Assembly: GCF_014873535.1 (NCBI RefSeq)
Contig: NZ_JADBEF010000001.1
Span: forward strand, 6,572,001 to 6,636,000
Direction: 5' to 3'
DNA: 64,000 nucleotides
DNA from: Nonomuraea africana
Lineage (GTDB): Bacteria > Actinomycetota > Actinomycetes > Streptosporangiales > Streptosporangiaceae
Of this stretch, positions 26,542 through 35,462 are shown one piece after another (the first letter of the stretch is position 1; every line of letters begins with the position of its first letter). Under the pieces are notes generated by a model, which made no database searches, had not been told where the DNA came from, and saw only the letters and a list, made by a program, of their open reading frames with translations. The position numbers and the translations under genes were made by a program.

Positions 26542-26766
26542 ATGCGGTTTCGGGATCCTGGGCGTCACCGCGGCATGGCGCGCCGACGGCACATCGGTGC
26601 CGCTGAGTCGGGCGAGAGCGCGGGCAGGTGGATGGTGCCGGAGAACCGGTCCATGGCGTGGTTCCTCAACCAGAACTACCGGCTGCTCCCCTACCTGCCC
26701 TGGAAGGGCATGATCGCCAAGTCGGTCAGGAAGACGGCGTCGGCCGTCTCCCTGAAGGACTACTAG
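26542..26766 (+). CDS. Small protein, possibly the C-terminal remnant of an oxidoreductase
   Basis: 74 codons with ATG at 26542 and GGGGAG ten bases upstream. The C-terminal half (AWFLNQNYRLLPYLPWKGM, then IAKSVRKTASAVSLKDY) reads like the tail of a larger FAD-dependent enzyme; the first 25 residues look random. It lies between divergent tatD and convergent metG and overlaps the metG stop by three bases. It is either a decayed gene or a short functional protein. Confidence 0.45.
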   Translation: MRFRDPGRHRGMARRRHIGAAESGESAGRWMVPENRSMAWFLNQNYRLLPYLPWKGMIAKSVRKTASAVSLKDY

Positions 26767-28298
26767 CTCTCGAGGCGCGGGAAGAGGATCTCGCCCTTGA
26801 CGACGCGCGCGCCCGCGGGCAGCCTGCCCCACTCGCCCGCCTCGGCCACGCGCTGCTCGGCCAGGGCGCCCAGGTGCTCCTCGGCGCCCAGTGAGGCCCA
26901 CAGCTTCTCCGCGGTGCCCGGCATGACCGGGTTGAGCAGCACCGCGACCGCGCGCAGCGACTCGGCGGCGGTGTAGAGGATGGTCGCCAGCTTCGCGCGG
27001 CCCTCCTCCGAGGTGTCCTTGGCCACCTTCCACGGCTCCTGCTCGCTGAGGTAGCCGTTGACCAGCTTCACGAAGTCGAAGACGGCGCCGAGCCCGCCGG
27101 CGAAGTCGAGGTCGTCGCCGATCGCCTTGTCGGCCTTGGCGACGGTCGCGGCCAGCGCGTCGGCGATCGGCTGCTCCTTCTGCCCCGCGGGCAGCGCGCC
27201 GTCGAAGTACTTGCCGACCATCGCCGCCACCCTGGAGGCCAGGTTGCCGAAGTCGTTGGCCAGTTCGGAGGTGTAGCGGGCGGAGAAGTCCTCCCACGAG
27301 AACGAGCCGTCCTGCCCGAACGGGATCGCCCGCAGGAAGTAGTAGCGGTAGGCGTCGACGCCGAAGTGGTCGGTGAGCTGCCGCGGCGAGATGCCGGTCA
27401 GGTTGGACTTGCTCATCTTCTCGCCGCCGACCATCAGCCAGCCGTTGGCGAAGACCTTGCCGGGCAGCGGGAGACCGTTGGCCATCAGCATCGCGGGCCA
27501 GATGACCGCGTGGAAGCGCAGGATGTCCTTGCCGACCAGATGGACGTTGGCCGGCCAGATCTGGTCGAAGCGCGCCGGGTCGGAGCCGTAGCCGACGGCG
27601 GTGGCGTAGTTGAGCAGGGCGTCGACCCACACGTAGATGACGTGCTTGTCGTCCCACGGGATCGGGATGCCCCAGTCGAAGGTGGACCGGGAGATCGACA
27701 GGTCCTGCAGGCCGGTCCTGACGAACTGCACGACCTCGTTGCGCGCCGAGGCGGGCTGGATGAAGTCGGGGTTGGCCTCGTAGAACTCCAGCAGGCGCTC
27801 GCCGTACTCGGAGAGCTTGAAGAAGTAGTTGTCCTCGCGCAGCCACTCGACGGGCCGCTTGTGGATCGGGCAGAGGTCGCCCTCGAGCAGGTCGCCGGGG
27901 GTCTTGAACTCCTCGCAGCCCACGCAGTAGGGGCCCTCGTAGCCGCCCTTGTAGATCTCGCCCTTGTCGTAGAGGTCCTGGACGAACTCCTGGACCCGCT
28001 CGGTGTGCCGCTTCTCCGTGGTGCGGATGAAGTCGTCGTTGGCGATCTGGAGGTGCTGCCAGAGCGGCTTCCACGCCTCGTCGACGAGCTTGTCGGCCCA
28101 CTCCTGCGGTGTGACGCCGTTGGCCTCGGCGGTGCGCATGATCTTCTGGCCGTGCTCGTCGGTGCCCGTGAGGTACCACACCTGCTCGCCGCGCTGGCGG
28201 TGCCAGCGCGTCAGCACGTCGCCCGCGACGGTCGTGTAGGCGTGGCCCAGGTGCGGAGCGTCGTTGACGTAGTAGATCGGCGTGGAGACGTAGAACAT
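26763..28298 (-). CDS. metG: Methionyl-tRNA synthetase
   Basis: Class Ia synthetase that charges tRNA-Met. The 511-residue protein has the HIGH-type motif HLGHAY, a knuckle with CVGCEEF and LCPIH, the catalytic-domain TFDWGIPIPWDDKHVIYVW, and KMSKS (in GGEKMSKSNL). The anticodon-binding helical domain completes it; there is no C-terminal tRNA-binding EMAP domain. The ATG at 28298 (MFYVSTPIYYVN) is chosen over the earlier in-frame start at 28319. Confidence 0.97.
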   Translation of the reverse strand: MFYVSTPIYYVNDAPHLGHAYTTVAGDVLTRWHRQRGEQVWYLTGTDEHGQKIMRTAEANGVTPQEWADKLVDEAWKPLWQHLQIANDDFIRTTEKRHTERVQEFVQDLYDKGEIYKGGYEGPYCVGCEEFKTPGDLLEGDLCPIHKRPVEWLREDNYFFKLSEYGERLLEFYEANPDFIQPASARNEVVQFVRTGLQDLSISRSTFDWGIPIPWDDKHVIYVWVDALLNYATAVGYGSDPARFDQIWPANVHLVGKDILRFHAVIWPAMLMANGLPLPGKVFANGWLMVGGEKMSKSNLTGISPRQLTDHFGVDAYRYYFLRAIPFGQDGSFSWEDFSARYTSELANDFGNLASRVAAMVGKYFDGALPAGQKEQPIADALAATVAKADKAIGDDLDFAGGLGAVFDFVKLVNGYLSEQEPWKVAKDTSEEGRAKLATILYTAAESLRAVAVLLNPVMPGTAEKLWASLGAEEHLGALAEQRVAEAGEWGRLPAGARVVKGEILFPRLES

Positions 28299-28337
28299 GA
28301 CACCAAGCCTAAGGCTCAACGCGGGCCGAGAACCCCA

Positions 28338-29567
28338 TTACCCCTTGGCTGTGGGGGACTCTTCCCTGGAGACCGCCTCGGCCGCCTCCTCCGCCGCCTT
28401 GGCGGCCACGTCGGTGGCCGTCTCCCTGGTGCGCCTGATGCCCAGAATGCTGATGAACAGCGCGGCGAAGATGGTCTGGAAGCTCATGATGAGCGCGGTC
28501 GCCGAGGGGACGACGATGCGCAGCGACTCGCGGGGGTCGAGCGCGCCGAAGCTGCGGACCTGCCAGTGCACCAGCGACATCACCAGGCCGACCAGACCGG
28601 CCAGGGCCAGCAGGCCGCCGACGACCAGGCCCTTCTCCAGTGTCACGATGCTGATCAGCTTGCGGATGCGTGGCGACTCGGGCAGGAAGCCCTCCTCGGC
28701 CGCGTAGACCTTGGTGAAGAGCGCGAACAGCGCCGCCTGGAAGCCGATCACCACCGCCGCCGACGCGCCGACCAGGGTGTCGACGTCGAAGGCCAACTCG
28801 CCGATCTTCACCGGGCCGAACGTCAGTGCGGCGCCCACGACCAGGCCGAGCGTCATGAGCACCAGGCCGGGGATGAAGAAGAGCCACTTGGGGCTGTAGA
28901 GCAGCAGGAAGCGCAGGTGGCGCCAGCCGTCGCGCCACGAGCGCAGGTGCGGGGGGCGCGAGCGGCCGTCGGGCGAGAGCGTGGTGGGCACCTCGCGCAC
29001 GTCGAGGCCCTGCAGCGTGGACTTCACCACCATCTCGCTGGCGAACTCCATGCCGCCGGTCTGCAGCCCGAGGCGCAGGATCGAGTCGCGGCGGAAACCA
29101 CGCAGCCCGCAGTGGAAGTCGCCGATCGCGCTCGGGAAGAACAGCCTGCCGACGAACGACAGGACCGGGTTGCCGAGGTAGCGGTGCAGCGGGGGCATGG
29201 CGCCCGGGGCGATGCCGCCCTTGAAGCGGTTGCCCATCACCAGGTCGGCGCCGTCACGCAACTGCTCGACGAACGGCAGCAGCGCGGTGAAGTCGTAGGA
29301 GTCGTCGGCGTCGCCCATGATGACGTACTTGCCACGGGCGGCGCGGATGCCGCCCATGAGGGCGTTGCCGTACCCCTTCTCCTCGACGTGGACCACGCGG
29401 GCCCCCGCGTCGCGCGCCAGCTGCTGAGAGCCGTCCGTGCTGCCGTTGTCGGCGATCAGGACCTCGCCCTCGATGCCGTGCTCTTCCATGCACGCAACAG
29501 CCTTGCGCACGCAGACTTCCACGGTCTCCGCCTCGTTGAGGCAGGGCATGACCACCGTCAGTTCCAC
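28338..29567 (-). CDS. GT2 polyprenyl-phosphate glycosyltransferase with membrane tail
   Basis: 409 residues. The N-terminal GT-A domain resembles dolichol-phosphate mannose synthase: VVMPCLNEAETVEVCV, ADNGSTDGS, the metal motif GDADDSYDF and MGNRFKGG. The C-terminal half has four membrane helices (starting near LFFIPGLVLMTLGLVV) and a cytosolic charged tail. It probably transfers a hexose from a nucleotide sugar to polyprenyl phosphate. The nearby Pmt enzymes need polyprenyl-phosphate mannose, so a supply role is plausible but not shown. Confidence 0.87.
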   Translation of the reverse strand: MELTVVMPCLNEAETVEVCVRKAVACMEEHGIEGEVLIADNGSTDGSQQLARDAGARVVHVEEKGYGNALMGGIRAARGKYVIMGDADDSYDFTALLPFVEQLRDGADLVMGNRFKGGIAPGAMPPLHRYLGNPVLSFVGRLFFPSAIGDFHCGLRGFRRDSILRLGLQTGGMEFASEMVVKSTLQGLDVREVPTTLSPDGRSRPPHLRSWRDGWRHLRFLLLYSPKWLFFIPGLVLMTLGLVVGAALTFGPVKIGELAFDVDTLVGASAAVVIGFQAALFALFTKVYAAEEGFLPESPRIRKLISIVTLEKGLVVGGLLALAGLVGLVMSLVHWQVRSFGALDPRESLRIVVPSATALIMSFQTIFAALFISILGIRRTRETATDVAAKAAEEAAEAVSREESPTAKG

Positions 29568-29811
29568 GTCTCCGACCCTTCAGTCACAGCACTTCCCAAG
29601 TCAACCATCATGCCCTGTGCCCCGACATGGTCGGGTCAAGTCCTCGAAACGACTGGCATTCTGGAGTGGAATAGTCGCCGAAAAGCTCGATGATATGATC
29701 GAGACGCTCGGCACTGTCGCACGCTGGGCCTACCGGCCCACTGGCAGGATGTGACGCCTGTGGCGCACAGGAGATCCGGTCCTCTGCAGCGCTATCAGTG
29801 GAGGTCAAAGC
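29568..29811. promoter_or_regulatory. Divergent intergenic region with short inverted repeats
   Basis: Separates the GT2 gene from the polytopic membrane protein. CTCGAT (29686-29691) and ATCGAG (29698-29703) flank GATATG, and TGGGCC-TACC-GGCCCA occurs shortly after. Promoters for both genes must lie here; no clear -10/-35 pair was recognised. Confidence 0.4.
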
Positions 29812-31365
29812 ATGGTGAGCGTTGCCGAGAGAACGCGTGTCGAGCCTTCCGTCCCAGGACGTAAGGCTCGTTTGCTGTCGTATGTGAGCAGGCATCGCGT
29901 TTTCGTCACCGCCTTCGCGCTCGGCGCGTTGCTGCGGCTGATCGCCATGCTCGGCTACAGCCCGGCGATGTGGTTCAACGACTCCTACGAGTACGTCTCG
30001 GTGGCGCTGCACCCCAGGCCGAGCGCCGTCAGACCCGACGGCTACAGCTTCTGGCTGATGCTGTTGCAGCCCTTCCACAGCTTCACCCTGGTGGTCTTCA
30101 CCCAGCACCTCATGGGCCTGGCCACCGGCGTGCTGATCTACGCGCTGCTGCGCAGGAAGTTCGCGCTGCCCAAGTGGGGCGCGACGCTGGCGGCCGTCCC
30201 GGTGCTGTTCGACGCCTACCAGATCCAGCTCGAGCAGCTGGTGATGTCCGACACGATGTTCACGCTGCTGGTCGTGGGCGTCATCACGCTGGTGCTCTGG
30301 CACCGGCGCATGTCGTGGAAGGTCGGCGCGGTCGTCGGGTTCCTGCTGGCGCTCACCGCGCTGACCCGCTCGATCGGCCTGCCGATCCTCGGCCTGGTGG
30401 TCGTCTACATGCTGATCAAGCGCGCCGGCTGGAAGCCGATCGCCGCGATGGTCACCGCCTGTGCGATCCCGGTCGTCGCCTACATGAGCTGGTTCTATGT
30501 AACTTTCGGCAAATTCGCCATGACCAACAGCGACGGGCTCATCCTCTACATGCGCGTGTCGATCTTCGCCGACTGCGCCAAGATGGACCTCGACCTGCCT
30601 CGCGAGCTGCCGCTGGCCTTCATGTGCATCGAGGAGCCCGTCGAACAGCGGATGGGCTACGCGCAGTGGTACCTGTGGGGCACCGGTCAGGGCAACGCGA
30701 ACCCGGGCGGCGAGGTCCTGCACCGGCTGCCCGGCAAGGTGAAGTTCGACGACTTCAAGAACGAGCTGGCCGGCGAGTTCGCCAAGCGGGCGATCCTCGC
30801 CCAGCCCGCCGACTACCTCCAGGTCGTCGCGCGCGACTTCATGCGGGCCTTCACCTGGGGCCGGCCGCGCTTCCCCGACGCGAAGACCTTCAACATGTAC
30901 CAGTTCCGGCCCTATTACGACCTCGACGCGAACGGCAGGCCACAGCGGCTGCCGCATTGGGCGACCGTGGGTGGCTTCGCCGACACCGACGCGTTCATGT
31001 ACGAGCAGGGCCCCGCCGAGACCAGGATCGTCCACCCGTGGGCCGACATCATGAGCGCCTATCAGAAGGTGTTCTACCTGCAGGGCGTCATGCTCGGCGG
31101 CATCCTGCTCGTCGGCCTGGCGGGGGCGGTGGTCAGGTGGCGCAGGTTCGGCGGTCCCGTGCTGCTGCCGTGGCTGGGGGCGTTCGGGCTGATCCTGGCG
31201 CCGGCCGCCACGGCCGAGTTCGACTACCGCTACCTGCTGCCCGCCGTACCTCTGGCCTGCGTCGCGGCGGCGATCACGCTCAGGCACGGGATCAGGCTGC
31301 GCCGCCGCGTCGCGGTCACACCCACGAGCGCATCAGCATCCGAGCCCACCACTGTGCGTACGTGA
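29812..31365 (+). CDS. Polytopic membrane protein, GT39/GT-C-like
   Basis: 517 residues with about ten hydrophobic segments. An acidic pair in the first outer loop (WFNDSYEYVSVAL) resembles the catalytic DE/ND loop of GT-C glycosyltransferases. A large soluble insertion spans about residues 235-410. C-terminal helices end in a Ser/Thr tail. GGAGG lies seven bases before the ATG. It is divergent from the GT2 gene and converges on the first pmt gene with a 50-base overlap. The sugar and acceptor are unknown. Confidence 0.75.
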   Translation: MVSVAERTRVEPSVPGRKARLLSYVSRHRVFVTAFALGALLRLIAMLGYSPAMWFNDSYEYVSVALHPRPSAVRPDGYSFWLMLLQPFHSFTLVVFTQHLMGLATGVLIYALLRRKFALPKWGATLAAVPVLFDAYQIQLEQLVMSDTMFTLLVVGVITLVLWHRRMSWKVGAVVGFLLALTALTRSIGLPILGLVVVYMLIKRAGWKPIAAMVTACAIPVVAYMSWFYVTFGKFAMTNSDGLILYMRVSIFADCAKMDLDLPRELPLAFMCIEEPVEQRMGYAQWYLWGTGQGNANPGGEVLHRLPGKVKFDDFKNELAGEFAKRAILAQPADYLQVVARDFMRAFTWGRPRFPDAKTFNMYQFRPYYDLDANGRPQRLPHWATVGGFADTDAFMYEQGPAETRIVHPWADIMSAYQKVFYLQGVMLGGILLVGLAGAVVRWRRFGGPVLLPWLGAFGLILAPAATAEFDYRYLLPAVPLACVAAAITLRHGIRLRRRVAVTPTSASASEPTTVRT

Positions 31366-32917
31366 TCGTCTCGGCGCTCAGCACCGGGTAGAGCCAGCCG
31401 AAGTTGATCAGCACGACCAGCGCGGAGGCGCCGACGACCGCCGCGCCTGCGGCCCGCCTGACCGGCGGGGCGTCCGTGGGGCCGAGGATGAGCCCGGCCA
31501 CGAGCACGATCGCCAGCACCATGAACGGCACGACGGGGATCATGTAGAACAGGTACATCGTCCTGTTGTCGGCGATCGCGTAGTAGAACCAGGGCAGCCA
31601 GCCCGCGCAGTAGCCGAGCAGCACCGCCCCTCCCCGCCAGTCGCGGCCGGCGACGTACCACGCGACGATCGCCGGCAGCGCGAGCACCGCCAGGTACCAG
31701 AGGGCGGGCGTGCCGACGCCGAGCACCGCGGAGGAGCACTTGTCCGCTCCGCAGCCGGTGGGCGGCGGGTCGCTGGGATAGTAGAAGGACACGGGCCGCT
31801 GCAGCAGCGGCCACTGCCACGGCTCCGACTGGTAGGGATGCGGCGTCTCCATGCCGGTGTGGAAGCCCAGCACCTGGAGCTGGTAGCTCAGCCACGAGCG
31901 CAGCGAGTCGACGACGAAGAAGGCCGGCCCGGCGCTCGTCGCCTGCTCCCAGTTGCGTCCCCAGCCCTCCGCCTTCACGAACCAGCCGGTCCAGCCGGCC
32001 AGGTAGACCACCGCGGGGGTCAGGGCCAGCGCGCCCAGCGCGCCGGTCAGATCCCGCAGCACCACCCCCCTGTACGGCTCCCGCAACCCGAGCGCGCGCC
32101 GCGCCCCCGCGTCCCACAGCAGCGACATGACGGCGAAGGCGATGAGGAAGAAGACGCCCGACCACTTGACCGCGCACGCCGCGCCCAGGCACACGCCCGC
32201 CGCCAGCCGCCACGGCCTGACGCCCAGCCACGGGCCCGTCGGAGTCGGCAGGGAGTGCTCGTACCAGTCGGACAGCCGCTGCCTGGCGTGGTCTCGGTCG
32301 ACCACCAGGCAGGCGAACCCGGCCAGCACCCAGAACATCAGGAAGATGTCGAGCAGCGCGTTGCGGGAGAGCACGAAGTGCAGCCCGTCCAGCGCGAGCA
32401 GCAGGCCCGCGAGGCAGCCCAGCATCGTCGAGCGGGTCATCCTGCGCGCCACCCTGGCGATGATGAGGATCGACAGCGCGCCCACCAGCGCGCCGGCGAA
32501 GCGCCAGCCGAAGGGAGTCAGGCCGAACAGCCACTCGCCCACCGCGATCATCCACTTGCCCAGCGGCGGGTGCGCGACGTACTCCGCGCACGCCTCCACC
32601 GTCGGGCACTTCTTCCAGAAGTCGAGATCGCCCGCGATGATCATGCGGTCGGCGATCGGGTTCTTCTCGTCGCCGAGTGACATCCGTTCGGCGCCGAACA
32701 GGAGCAGCGAATAGGCGTCCTTGATATAGAACGTCTCGTCGAAGACGACGGCGTGCGGCTCGCCGAGCCGAAAGAAACGGAGAAACGCCCCGAAGGCGGT
32801 GACCAGCAGCGGCCCCACCCATCCCCACAGCGTGTCAACCGGCATGGGGGGAACTAGTCGCCTATTGAGCACCTTCGGCACTTTATGGCGTTGGCGATCT
32901 CCTGTGAACCGCGTCAT
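31316..32917 (-). CDS. pmt: Protein O-mannosyltransferase, first paralogue
   Basis: GT39 integral membrane enzyme that transfers mannose from polyprenyl-phosphate mannose to Ser/Thr of exported proteins. First-loop catalytic FDETFYIKDAYSLL; HPPLGKWMIAVGEWLFG and RMTRSTMLGCLAGLLLALDGLH are typical. The end of rsmI overlaps its start by 35 bases if ATG 32917 is used. In-frame GTGs at 32881 and 32872 are alternatives. The ATG at 32842 would lose the conserved RLVPPMP segment, so it is rejected. Confidence 0.92.
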   Translation of the reverse strand: MTRFTGDRQRHKVPKVLNRRLVPPMPVDTLWGWVGPLLVTAFGAFLRFFRLGEPHAVVFDETFYIKDAYSLLLFGAERMSLGDEKNPIADRMIIAGDLDFWKKCPTVEACAEYVAHPPLGKWMIAVGEWLFGLTPFGWRFAGALVGALSILIIARVARRMTRSTMLGCLAGLLLALDGLHFVLSRNALLDIFLMFWVLAGFACLVVDRDHARQRLSDWYEHSLPTPTGPWLGVRPWRLAAGVCLGAACAVKWSGVFFLIAFAVMSLLWDAGARRALGLREPYRGVVLRDLTGALGALALTPAVVYLAGWTGWFVKAEGWGRNWEQATSAGPAFFVVDSLRSWLSYQLQVLGFHTGMETPHPYQSEPWQWPLLQRPVSFYYPSDPPPTGCGADKCSSAVLGVGTPALWYLAVLALPAIVAWYVAGRDWRGGAVLLGYCAGWLPWFYYAIADNRTMYLFYMIPVVPFMVLAIVLVAGLILGPTDAPPVRRAAGAAVVGASALVVLINFGWLYPVLSAETITYAQWWARMLMRSWV

Positions 32918-33731
32918 ACAGTTCTCGTTTGGCCATGCCCGACTCCTTGGCGACGTCCACCACGGCCTGCTTGCGCTGCACTCCCCCGGCCACCCGCCGG
33001 TCCACCTCGGCGACGAGCGCGTCGAGGTCAGGCGGTCCCGCGTCGGGCACGTGACCCGCGACGACCACGGTGATCTCGCCCTTGACGCCGGCCGCCGCCC
33101 AGTCGGCGAGCTCGGCCAGGCCGCCCCGCCGTACCTCCTCGTAGGTCTTGGTCAGCTCGCGGCAGACGGCGGCCTGCCGGTCGGGGCCGAAGGCCTCCGC
33201 CATCGCGCGCAGCGACGCCTCCAGGCGGTGCGGGGCCTCGAAGAAGACCATCGTGCGCTCCTCGGCGGCCAGCGCGGCGAGCCTGCGGGAGCGCTCGCCG
33301 GCCTTGCGCGGCGGGAAGCCCTCGAAGCAGAACCGGTCGCTGGCCAGGCCCGAGACCGCCAGCGCGGTCGTGACAGCGGACGGGCCGGGCAGCGCGGTGA
33401 CGGTGATGCCCGCCTCGACGGCCAGGCTGGTCAGGCGGTAGCCGGGGTCGGAGACGCCGGGCATGCCCGCGTCGGTGATCACCAGCACCGTCCTGCCGTC
33501 CTTGAGCGACTCCAGCAACTCGGCCGCGCGGGCGGCCTCGTTCTGGTCGTAGTAGGACACCACGCGGCCGCCGATCTCCGCGCCGAGGTCGTTGGCCAGC
33601 CTGCGCAGCCGTCTGGTGTCCTCGGCCGCCACCACGTCGGCGCTCTCGAGGGCGTCACGTAGTCTCGGTGACACGTCGCCGACCTGCCCGATCGGCGCAC
33701 CCGCCAGCACCAGCCTGCCCTGTTCTCTCAC
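32883..33731 (-). CDS. rsmI: 16S rRNA (cytidine-1402 2'-O)-methyltransferase
   Basis: SAM-dependent tetrapyrrole-methylase fold enzyme acting on C1402 of 16S rRNA. The 282-residue protein has LVLAGAPIGQVGDVSPR, VVAAEDTRRLRRLA, VITDAGMPGVSDPGYRL, LPGPSAVTTAL and FEGFPPRKAGER. It has a GTG start and is overlapped by the downstream pmt gene, as in Streptomyces. Confidence 0.95.
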   Translation of the reverse strand: MREQGRLVLAGAPIGQVGDVSPRLRDALESADVVAAEDTRRLRRLANDLGAEIGGRVVSYYDQNEAARAAELLESLKDGRTVLVITDAGMPGVSDPGYRLTSLAVEAGITVTALPGPSAVTTALAVSGLASDRFCFEGFPPRKAGERSRRLAALAAEERTMVFFEAPHRLEASLRAMAEAFGPDRQAAVCRELTKTYEEVRRGGLAELADWAAAGVKGEITVVVAGHVPDAGPPDLDALVAEVDRRVAGGVQRKQAVVDVAKESGMAKRELYDAVHRRSPTP

Positions 33732-33797
33732 CTGACCATTGTGTCAGGCAGCCCTAAATGGGCGGTGTTTCTTACGTAACCACCGCGTTGGGGCCCC

Positions 33798-33803
33798 TAC
33801 GAT
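33798..33803 (+). promoter_or_regulatory. Candidate -10 box of a leaderless transcript (second pmt)
   Basis: TACGAT fits TANNNT and ends six bases before the ATG at 33810. No ribosome site precedes the start. This spacing places the transcription start at or next to the initiation codon. Confidence 0.55.
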
Positions 33804-33809
33804 GTCCGA

Positions 33810-35417
33810 ATGGCCGTGACCGACTTCCCGCAGAAGGCCTTCTCCGAGCCGGAGGGCGAGCCCGAGCGTTCTCTACGCGACCGGCTGATCCCCGCCATGC
33901 CCGGCAGCGTGCTGTGGGGGTGGGTCGGCCCGCTGGTCGTGGCGCTGTTCGGAGCGGTGCTCCGCTTCGTCGACCTGGGCCGGCCGAAGGCCGTGGTCTT
34001 CGACGAGACCTATTACATGAAGGACGCCTACTCCCTGCTCACCTGGGGAGTCGAGCGCGTCACGGTCAAGGACGCCGACAAGCTCATCCTCGCCGGCGAC
34101 GCGGCCCGGATCTGGAAGCAGTGCGCGGCCGACAAGATCGGCGAGTGCGCCTCCTACGTGGTCCACCCGCCGCTGGGCAAGTGGATGATCGCGGCGGGCG
34201 AGTGGCTGTTCGGGCTCAACCCGTTCGGCTGGCGGGCTGCGGCGGCCTTCGTCGGCGCGCTGTCCATCCTGATCATCGCCAGAGTCGCGCGCAGGATGAC
34301 CCGCTCCACGCTCCTCGGCTGCTTCGCGGGGCTGATGCTCGCGCTCGACGGGCTGCACTTCGTGCTCTCCCGTACGGCGCTGCTCGACATCTTCCTGATG
34401 TTCTGGGTGCTGGCCGGATTCGCCTGCCTCATCGTCGACAGGGATCAGGCCAGGTCGCGCCTGGTCGACTGGTACGAGACCTCCGCGCTGTCCAACCGGG
34501 GCCCCCACCTCGGGCTCAGGCCGTGGCGTCTGGCGGCCGGGCTGTGCCTGGGCGCCGCGTGCGCGGTCAAGTGGTCGGGCATCTTCTTCCTCATCGCCTT
34601 CGCGATCATGTCGCTGATCTGGGACATGGGGGCGCGCAAGGCGGTCGGGCTGCGCAGGCCGTACACAGGGGCCTTCGAGAAGGACGTGCCCACCGGACTG
34701 CTGGCGACGGCGGTGGCCCCGGCGCTGGTCTACCTGGCCAGCTGGACCGGCTGGTTCGTCAACGCCACCGGCTACGGGCGCAACTGGACCGAGGCCACCT
34801 CGCAGGGCCCTGCCTACTTCGTGGTCAACTCGATCGGGTCGTGGATCGACTACCACCTCCAGGTGCTCGGCTTCCACAACCAGCTCGACTCCACCCACCC
34901 CTACCTGTCCGAGCCGTGGTCGTGGCCGCTCCTGCTGCGGCCCGTCGCCTTCTTCTACGAGGGCAGGCAGAACGTCTGTGGCGTCAAGGACTGCTCGGAG
35001 GCGGTGCTCGGCGTCGGCACCCCCGTCATCTGGTACGGCGCGCTCGCCGCCCTGATCGCGATGGTGGCCTGGTACGTCTCGACCCGCGACTGGCGAGCCG
35101 GCGCCGTCCTGCTGGCCTACCTCATGGGCTGGCTCCCCTGGTTCTACTGGGCGATCGCCGACAACCGGACGATGTTCCTGTTCTACGCCGCCCCGATGGT
35201 GCCGTTCATGGTGCTCGCTCTCACGCTGGCCGCCGGGCTCATCATCGGGCCCTCGACCGCCTCGCCCTCCCGCCGGATGGTCGGCGCGGCCGTCACCGGC
35301 GCCTTCGCGCTGCTCGCACTCATCAATTTCGGCTGGCTGTACCCCGTCCTGGCGGGCGAGGTGATCCCCTATGTCGATTGGAACGCCCGCATGCTGTTCA
35401 AGTCCCGGTGGATATGA
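33810..35417 (+). CDS. Protein O-mannosyltransferase, second paralogue
   Basis: 535 residues, homologous along its length to the protein encoded at 31316-32917. It shares RLIPAMP, FDETYYMKDAYSLL, VVHPPLGKWMIAAGEWLFG, ARRMTRSTLLGC and the C-terminal NRTMFLFYAAPMVPFMVLAL. The cytosolic and outer loops differ, for example the segment around VKDADKLILAGD. It is divergent from rsmI. A second Pmt could use another acceptor set or form a heteromer with the first, as eukaryotic PMTs do; this is inference. Confidence 0.92.
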   Translation: MAVTDFPQKAFSEPEGEPERSLRDRLIPAMPGSVLWGWVGPLVVALFGAVLRFVDLGRPKAVVFDETYYMKDAYSLLTWGVERVTVKDADKLILAGDAARIWKQCAADKIGECASYVVHPPLGKWMIAAGEWLFGLNPFGWRAAAAFVGALSILIIARVARRMTRSTLLGCFAGLMLALDGLHFVLSRTALLDIFLMFWVLAGFACLIVDRDQARSRLVDWYETSALSNRGPHLGLRPWRLAAGLCLGAACAVKWSGIFFLIAFAIMSLIWDMGARKAVGLRRPYTGAFEKDVPTGLLATAVAPALVYLASWTGWFVNATGYGRNWTEATSQGPAYFVVNSIGSWIDYHLQVLGFHNQLDSTHPYLSEPWSWPLLLRPVAFFYEGRQNVCGVKDCSEAVLGVGTPVIWYGALAALIAMVAWYVSTRDWRAGAVLLAYLMGWLPWFYWAIADNRTMFLFYAAPMVPFMVLALTLAAGLIIGPSTASPSRRMVGAAVTGAFALLALINFGWLYPVLAGEVIPYVDWNARMLFKSRWI

Positions 35418-35449
35418 GTTCGGCTACCGATCGCTTAGCTCCGGTTTCG

Positions 35450-35455
35450 TAGGGT
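35450..35455 (+). promoter_or_regulatory. Candidate -10 box of a leaderless transcript
   Basis: TAGGGT ends seven bases before the GTG at 35463, supporting that start for the conserved unknown gene. Confidence 0.5.
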
Positions 35456-35462
35456 AGGCGCC

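Noticed and set aside
29700..29760. Nineteen-codon frame before the GT39-like gene as a leader peptide
   Set aside because: No ribosome site and no regulatory codon pattern.
34445..34693. Antisense frames in the pmt genes and other long genes
   Set aside because: Long shadow frames are expected at this GC content and lack ribosome sites or domain signatures.
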